A stretch of DNA of 8,936 nucleotides, taken from assembly GCA_001873075.1 (NCBI GenBank), contig MNYL01000103.1:1-8936 (forward strand). Direction: 5' to 3'. A model generated the notes under the pieces. That model did not search any database and was not told where the DNA came from. It saw nothing but the letters and a program-made list of their open reading frames with translations. The stretch comes from Fibrobacteres bacterium CG2_30_45_31. Its GTDB lineage: Bacteria; Fibrobacterota; Fibrobacteria; Fibrobacterales; Fibrobacteraceae. Shown one piece after another: positions 5,946 to 8,936 of this stretch; position 1 is the first letter of the stretch, and each line of letters starts with the position of its first letter. The position numbers and the translations under genes were made by a program.

Positions 5946-6830
5946 ATGGCAAAGAGAATCATTTCACAGGTGGTGCGAGGACAAAATGCGGTCGATGGGG
6001 CGGGGGTTCATTTGCGCCGAGTTCTCGGACTGCGTACGGTTGAGCATTTTGATCCGTTTTTAATGCTGGATGGTTTTGATTCCACAAATCCTGAAGATTA
6101 CATAAAGGGTTTCCCATGGCATCCGCACCGGGGCATTGAGACGGTGACGTATCTGTTGAAGGGGGAAATTGAACACGGTGATAGCTTGGGCAATAAGGGT
6201 TCCATTGGCGAAGAACAATGTCAGTGGATGACGGCGGGCTCAGGGATTATTCATCAAGAGATGCCCCAGGCTTCGGAACGCTTGCTGGGTTGTCAACTGT
6301 GGGTGAACCTCCCTCGAAAAGATAAGATGACGGAACCTGCGTATCACGATATTCGTCCGGAGAATATTGTACGTTTAGAAGAAGCAAATGCGAAAATCGG
6401 CATTCTTTCGGGGAGTTACCAGGGGCACACAGGTGCTCGGACTGGGGACTATCTCAAGGTACAGTATTTGGATATCACGTTGAAGCCGAATGCGGTTTGG
6501 AGTTACCACGAAACCCCGAATGACCAGACTTTATTTCTCTATCTCATTGAGGGAACTTTGGCCGCGAATACGGCACTGGATGCTTTTGAAGAAAAAGCTT
6601 GCGCTATACTCATGGAACCCTCCTCGAAACAAGAGACTTCCCATGATGAAGTGGTGGTGAAATCAGGATCCCATGGGGCTCGGTTTTTTTTGATTGCCGC
6701 CAAGCCACTTAAAGAGCCTGTAGCTTGGGGTGGCCCCATTGTGATGAATACTAAACAAGAGCTTAACGAAGCTTTTGAGGAACTTGAGAACAACACATTC
6801 ATTAAAAACCTCAATCCCACATTTCTTTAG
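5946..6830 (+). CDS. Pirin family protein
   Basis: The 294-residue protein is a bicupin of normal pirin length. The N-terminal cupin has the metal ligands in the expected places: H59 and H61 in FPWHPHRGIETVTY, and H103 and E105 in GSGIIHQEMP. The pirin hallmark GDSLGNKGSIG...QWMTAG lies between them. A second cupin begins near residue 170 and ends with a C-terminal extension. Bacterial pirins bind Fe or a similar metal. Some, such as E. coli YhhW, oxidise quercetin in vitro, and others bind metabolic enzymes, so the cellular role is open. The start is secure: GGAGG (5937-5941) is 4 bases before ATG. TATAAT at 5904-5909 may be part of its own promoter, but no good -35 box sits at the right distance. 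The gene stands alone, with 112 bases before it and 235 bases to the next gene. Confidence 0.92.
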   Translation: MAKRIISQVVRGQNAVDGAGVHLRRVLGLRTVEHFDPFLMLDGFDSTNPEDYIKGFPWHPHRGIETVTYLLKGEIEHGDSLGNKGSIGEEQCQWMTAGSGIIHQEMPQASERLLGCQLWVNLPRKDKMTEPAYHDIRPENIVRLEEANAKIGILSGSYQGHTGARTGDYLKVQYLDITLKPNAVWSYHETPNDQTLFLYLIEGTLAANTALDAFEEKACAILMEPSSKQETSHDEVVVKSGSHGARFFLIAAKPLKEPVAWGGPIVMNTKQELNEAFEELENNTFIKNLNPTFL

Positions 6831-6936
6831 AAAAAAATCTTATTGAGAAAAAATTTAGGGTGTTCCTTGAATTCACTTTTAATGGACATGCCTTTTCTCA
6901 GGACTCATATTCTTGGGTATTTTTACGAATATGTAA

Positions 6937-7050
6937 GCCCGCACCTATCAATCTTTTGGATTTGACTTAACGGTTTTTGCGCCGCTGTTTACTGCGGATC
7001 AGATGTTTTATATGTTTAAGAGGTCGCAGAAAAATGAAATAATCAAGTGA
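6937..7050 (+). pseudogene. Coding-looking remnant upstream of the GNAT gene
   Basis: A frame open from just after TAA (6934-6936) to TGA (7048-7050) encodes about 37 residues with protein-like composition, including FGFDLTVFAPLFTADQMF and then a basic tail KRSQK. It has no upstream start codon; the first ATG is at 7003. A short frame in another phase (6882-6965, MDMPFLRTHILGYFYEYV...) precedes and overlaps it, so the pair could be a frameshifted 3' end of a lost gene. I do not recognise the family. It ends 15 bases before the GNAT start. Confidence 0.3.
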
Positions 7051-7065
7051 TGGAAAGCAAAAATA

Positions 7066-7509
7066 ATGAATTTCACTATTAGAGTTGCTGTTGAAGCTGA
7101 TTTTGAACCAATCGTCAATTTATTTAAAGAATTTGCGGCCTTTGAAAAAGTGCCGGAACGGATGCTTAATTCTGTAGAACGGATGAAAGCCGAGCAGAAT
7201 CTCTTTCATTGCTTTGTTGCGGAAACTACTGATAAAGTAATTGTTGGGTATGTTACCCATTTTTTTTGCTATTTCACTTGGTATGGGAAATCACTTTACA
7301 TGGATGATTTGTATGTAAAGCCAGAGTATAGAGGGGAAGGAATCGGCACGGCACTGATTAAGAATATTTTTGCCTATGCGAAGGAGTCTCATTGCCATAA
7401 GGTTCGCTGGCAAGTTTCCAAATGGAATGATCCCGCCATTGCTTTTTATAAAAGTATGGGTGCTGTGATTGAAGGGACGGAAGCAAACTGTGATTTACTT
7501 TTGGAATAG
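7066..7509 (+). CDS. GNAT N-acetyltransferase, spermidine/diamine acetyltransferase (SAT)-like
   Basis: This 147-residue single-domain GNAT transfers acetyl from acetyl-CoA to an amine. The acetyl-CoA loop is YRGEGIGTAL (88-97), and the C-terminal WNDPAIAFYKSMGA (120-133) carries the family tyrosine Y128. Several blocks parallel the eukaryotic SSAT/thialysine acetyltransferase group: FHCFVAET (47-54), the WYGKSLYMDDLYV segment (72-84) and WN.P...FYK. A polyamine, thialysine or similar small diamine is therefore the likeliest substrate, though this is inference. The start at 7066 has a weak GGAAAG 9 bases upstream. The gene is isolated and flanked by two coding remnants (6937-7050 and 7512-7610), which may mean it was inserted between or replaced older genes. 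A terminator lies about 110 bases downstream. Confidence 0.87.
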   Translation: MNFTIRVAVEADFEPIVNLFKEFAAFEKVPERMLNSVERMKAEQNLFHCFVAETTDKVIVGYVTHFFCYFTWYGKSLYMDDLYVKPEYRGEGIGTALIKNIFAYAKESHCHKVRWQVSKWNDPAIAFYKSMGAVIEGTEANCDLLLE

Positions 7510-7511
7510 TC

Positions 7512-7610
7512 GGAGCCGTCGAAAGTTCAGAAACGTGCGTGTCCGGTGATACGGTGAATGGTACGGTAACCGTTGCTGGTGAAGGAGATTGGGAACTGAC
7601 TAAGCAATAG
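7512..7610 (+). pseudogene. C-terminal remnant of an unidentified, probably secreted protein
   Basis: Directly after the GNAT stop, in another frame, 7512-7610 encodes GAVESSETCVSGDTVNGTV and then TVAGEGDWELTKQ before TAG. The regular codon pattern, Ser/Thr/Gly/Val richness and a cysteine look like the end of an extracellular Fibrobacter protein. The frame is open only from 7494, just after a TGA inside the GNAT gene, and has no credible start codon or ribosome binding site. It is followed 10 bases later by a strong terminator, which probably belonged to the original gene. The family is not recognised. Confidence 0.45.
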
Positions 7611-7620
7611 GGGCGATGAA

Positions 7621-7650
7621 AAAAGGGCAAGCTTCTCAGCTTGTCCTTTT
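7621..7650. terminator. Bidirectional intrinsic terminator
   Basis: AAAAGGGCAAGCT (7621-7633) pairs with AGCTTGTCCTTTT (7638-7650) around the loop TCTC, giving 13 pairs with a single G-U. The stem is flanked by A-runs on one side and T-runs on the other, so it can end transcription from the GNAT side (plus) and from the lipoprotein gene (minus, with six T's). It sits between the two convergent genes. Confidence 0.85.
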
Positions 7651-7673
7651 GAATAAAATCTGGGAACTAAATA

Positions 7674-8207
7674 TTATAACCCCATATCAGCACAAGTGAA
7701 GTTAGAATAGATAGAATTATACATATGCATAGTCATAACAACTCCATCAGTATCATCTATAACGCAACTAAGTGCTGCTCCAGATTCGCAGGCACTGCTA
7801 GTGGCAACGCCCGAATCAGATTCGCAAGAAGTAGTGAAACTTGCTACCGTAGAAGCCTCATAAGTAAAGCCTACATAATCTATACAGACTTTTGCCCCAT
7901 CGGTTTCAGTGATACAAGAGAATGAATCTCCACTTGTGATTACCGTTGATGAACTGCTTTCAACGGTCCCTTCCGAGGAGCTGCTTTCAACGACTCCTTG
8001 GGATGAACTGCTTCCGGTGCCCTCTTCAGAGGAACTGTTTCCGTTGCCTGCTTCACTGCTGGAGTAGTTTGCTGGACTGCTGGAAGAGGAATCTCCCAAG
8101 GAAGCTGATGTAGAACTATCGCTATCAGAACAGCCGATAATTCCAAAAAGAGTGACACTGAGACAAAGAGCACTTGCTCCGATAAATGAACGTTTACATA
8201 CTTTCAT
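7674..8207 (-). CDS. Secreted lipoprotein with Ser-rich linker and six-cysteine C-terminal domain
   Basis: The 177-residue product starts with a basic N-terminus and hydrophobic segment ending in the lipobox FGIIGC, so C26 should be lipidated and the protein anchored in a membrane, probably at the cell surface. Residues 27-97 form a flexible linker of SSSS/SSS blocks alternating with short Gly/Glu/Val spacers, the usual Fibrobacter style. The C-terminal part (about 98-177) is a compact domain with six cysteines (C98, C108, C128, C140, C148, C172), enough for three disulfides. No enzyme motif is visible and I do not recognise the domain. ATG 8207 is preferred over a longer frame from 8321, because it gives a proper signal peptide and has GAAGGG 3 bases upstream. 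A consensus -35 box lies within the longer frame. The gene is monocistronic, ending at the shared terminator 7621-7650. Cellulose or surface binding would be a guess. Confidence 0.85.
   Translation of the reverse strand: MKVCKRSFIGASALCLSVTLFGIIGCSDSDSSTSASLGDSSSSSPANYSSSEAGNGNSSSEEGTGSSSSQGVVESSSSEGTVESSSSTVITSGDSFSCITETDGAKVCIDYVGFTYEASTVASFTTSCESDSGVATSSACESGAALSCVIDDTDGVVMTMHMYNSIYSNFTCADMGL
7947..8093 (-). repeat. Degenerate serine-block repeats in the lipoprotein linker
   Basis: This stretch encodes residues 39-87, where SSS or SSSS recurs six times, separated by spacers such as EEGTG, QGVVE and EGTVE. At DNA level the unit CTTTCAACG with a following serine-coding block recurs imperfectly. 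Such repeats can change in number between strains. They are linker code, not a CRISPR-like array. Confidence 0.6.
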
Positions 8208-8245
8208 AGACCCTTCTTTAAACCATTGTTTAACAACCTCGTCAA

Positions 8246-8275
8246 AACATAAAATCAAGGACCCAAGGTTGTCAA
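8246..8275 (-). promoter_or_regulatory. Candidate promoter of the lipoprotein gene
   Basis: On the minus strand a perfect TTGACA (8275-8270) is followed after 18 bases by TATGTT (8251-8246, 4/6). Transcription would start about 30 bases before the ATG at 8207. This also supports that start over the longer frame from 8321. Confidence 0.5.
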
Positions 8276-8397
8276 TACAAAATGTCGAACTACTGTGTAA
8301 AAGAAATGGAATGCGTTGCATTGCAATCCCTGTTTTCTCTTGTATGTATATTTTATTATCGTTTTGGTATTGCTTTCCTCAGTTTTTTAGGTAGACG

Positions 8398-8733
8398 ATG
8401 GCTTCAAATCAGGAATTTGTGGATTATATCGTGGAGCAGCTTTCTTCGTGCGGAAAGGTGACTTCTAGAAAAATGTTCGGCGAATTTGCGCTTTATTGCG
8501 ACGATAAAGTGGTTGCATTAATTTGTGATGATCAACTTTTTGTGAAGCCTACCGAAAAGGGACGGACTTTCATCGGAAATGTGACTGAAGCTGCGCCTTA
8601 CCCAGGGGCCAAGAATTGTTTCCTCATTGAAGAAAAAATTGAGGATGCAGAATGGCTCAGTAGACTGATCAAAATAACTTGTAAAGAATTGCCCAAGCCC
8701 CAAAAAAAGAAAACAAAGAAGGCCCCTGCATGA
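8398..8733 (+). CDS. TfoX N-terminal domain protein
   Basis: The 111-residue protein is a stand-alone TfoX N-terminal domain (TfoX_N). Landmarks are RKMFGEFALYCDDKVVALI (24-42), LFVKPTEKGR (47-56), the family hallmark APYPGAKNCFLIEE (66-79) and a LPKPQKKK basic tail (98-105). In Haemophilus and Vibrio, two-domain TfoX/Sxy proteins activate competence genes. Short single-domain versions like this are widespread and mostly uncharacterised, so a competence role should not be assumed. ATG 8398 has a weak AGG about 8 bases upstream. The 190-base region before it is shared with the divergent lipoprotein gene and includes the small palindrome TTGCATTGCAA (8316-8326). Its stop overlaps the start of the next gene (ATGA), implying coupled translation with an MFS transporter. 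Confidence 0.88.
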   Translation: MASNQEFVDYIVEQLSSCGKVTSRKMFGEFALYCDDKVVALICDDQLFVKPTEKGRTFIGNVTEAAPYPGAKNCFLIEEKIEDAEWLSRLIKITCKELPKPQKKKTKKAPA

Positions 8734-8936
8734 GCAACGTTTTTCTCATAGGTTTAGTGAGTTTTTTTGCGGATATGAGCACTGAGATGGTGTATCCGCT
8801 GATTCCGCTTTATCTTACCTCGGTTTTTGGGGCGACGCCTGCTTTGGTCGGCGTTATCGAAGGCATTGCTGAAAGTCTTGCCGCTCTTCTGAAAGTTTTT
8901 AGTGGATATTTCAGCGACAAGTATCAGAAAAAGAAA
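8730..8936 (+). CDS. MFS transporter, N-terminal part (runs off the window)
   Basis: The first 69 codons are present, starting from an ATG that overlaps the TfoX-domain stop by 4 bases; AAGG lies 8 bases upstream. Helix 1 (about 4-16) leads into FADMSTEMVYPLIPLYLT (13-30). After the first periplasmic loop, LVGVIEGIAESLAALLKVFSG (39-59) forms helix 2, ending in the cytoplasmic GYFSDKYQKKK, a form of MFS motif A. This matches a group of bacterial MFS permeases with the FADMSTEM...P start, often annotated as drug or sugar-phosphate-like transporters. The substrate is unknown. It differs from the 14-helix pump at 909-2351. The operon with the TfoX-domain protein suggests a shared response, but the rest of the gene is needed to place it. 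Confidence 0.8.
   Translation, partial: MSNVFLIGLVSFFADMSTEMVYPLIPLYLTSVFGATPALVGVIEGIAESLAALLKVFSGYFSDKYQKKK

Noticed and set aside
6906..6933. Inverted repeat CATATTC ... GAATATG with 7-bp arms
   Set aside because: The loop is 14 bases, there is no T-run, and it lies inside possible coding remnants. It is short enough to be chance in AT-rich DNA.
7947..8093. Periodic repeats that might be mistaken for a CRISPR-like array
   Set aside because: The units are degenerate, in frame and encode serine blocks of a linker.
8208..8321. A longer N-terminus for the lipoprotein from 8321
   Set aside because: It would bury the signal peptide behind 38 residues and overlap a consensus -35 box. ATG 8207 has a ribosome binding site.

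Overview
The window looks like a chromosomal stretch of a Fibrobacter-type bacterium, most likely Fibrobacter succinogenes or a close relative. The best clue is the secreted lipoprotein at 7674-8207. It has a type II signal peptide followed by a long linker of SSSS blocks alternating with short acidic or glycine-containing spacers, a style typical of Fibrobacter surface proteins. Shine-Dalgarno sites of the AAGGAG/GGAGG type and AT-rich intergenic DNA fit this. The assignment is an inference from sequence style, not from a database match.

Layout. A DUF4405-type membrane protein gene runs off the left edge on the minus strand (1-317). It is divergent from a tight three-gene plus-strand operon: a MarR-family regulator (469-906), a 14-helix DHA2-type drug efflux permease (909-2351) and a cytidylate-kinase-like P-loop protein (2352-2981). 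A promoter and a near-perfect 9-bp dyad just ahead of the MarR start codon form a convincing autoregulatory operator. About 400 bp without an intact gene follows, holding a short nitroreductase-like fragment and a long A/T-rich hairpin. Next come an AlkD-type DNA alkylation repair glycosylase (3385-4098) and an ABC-F ATPase (4238-5833), the latter preceded by a possible overlapping upstream ORF. Single genes follow: a pirin (5946-6830) and a spermidine/diamine-acetyltransferase-like GNAT enzyme (7066-7509). The GNAT gene is flanked on both sides by short coding-looking remnants. A bidirectional terminator (7621-7650) separates it from the convergent lipoprotein gene. At the right end a TfoX N-terminal-domain protein (8398-8733) overlaps by ATGA a second MFS transporter that runs off the edge (8730-8936).

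How the genes may work together. Several neighbours belong to families that handle toxic small molecules: a MarR-controlled efflux pump, an AlkD base-excision enzyme, an ABC-F translation factor, a pirin, a GNAT and a second MFS pump. This may be a loose chemical-stress neighbourhood, but only MarR-MFS-kinase and TfoX-MFS show operon-like spacing. No CRISPR array, rRNA, tRNA, intact transposase or prophage gene was recognised. The least ordinary items are the cytidylate-kinase-like gene locked into a MarR/efflux operon, and the gene remnants in three intergenic gaps.
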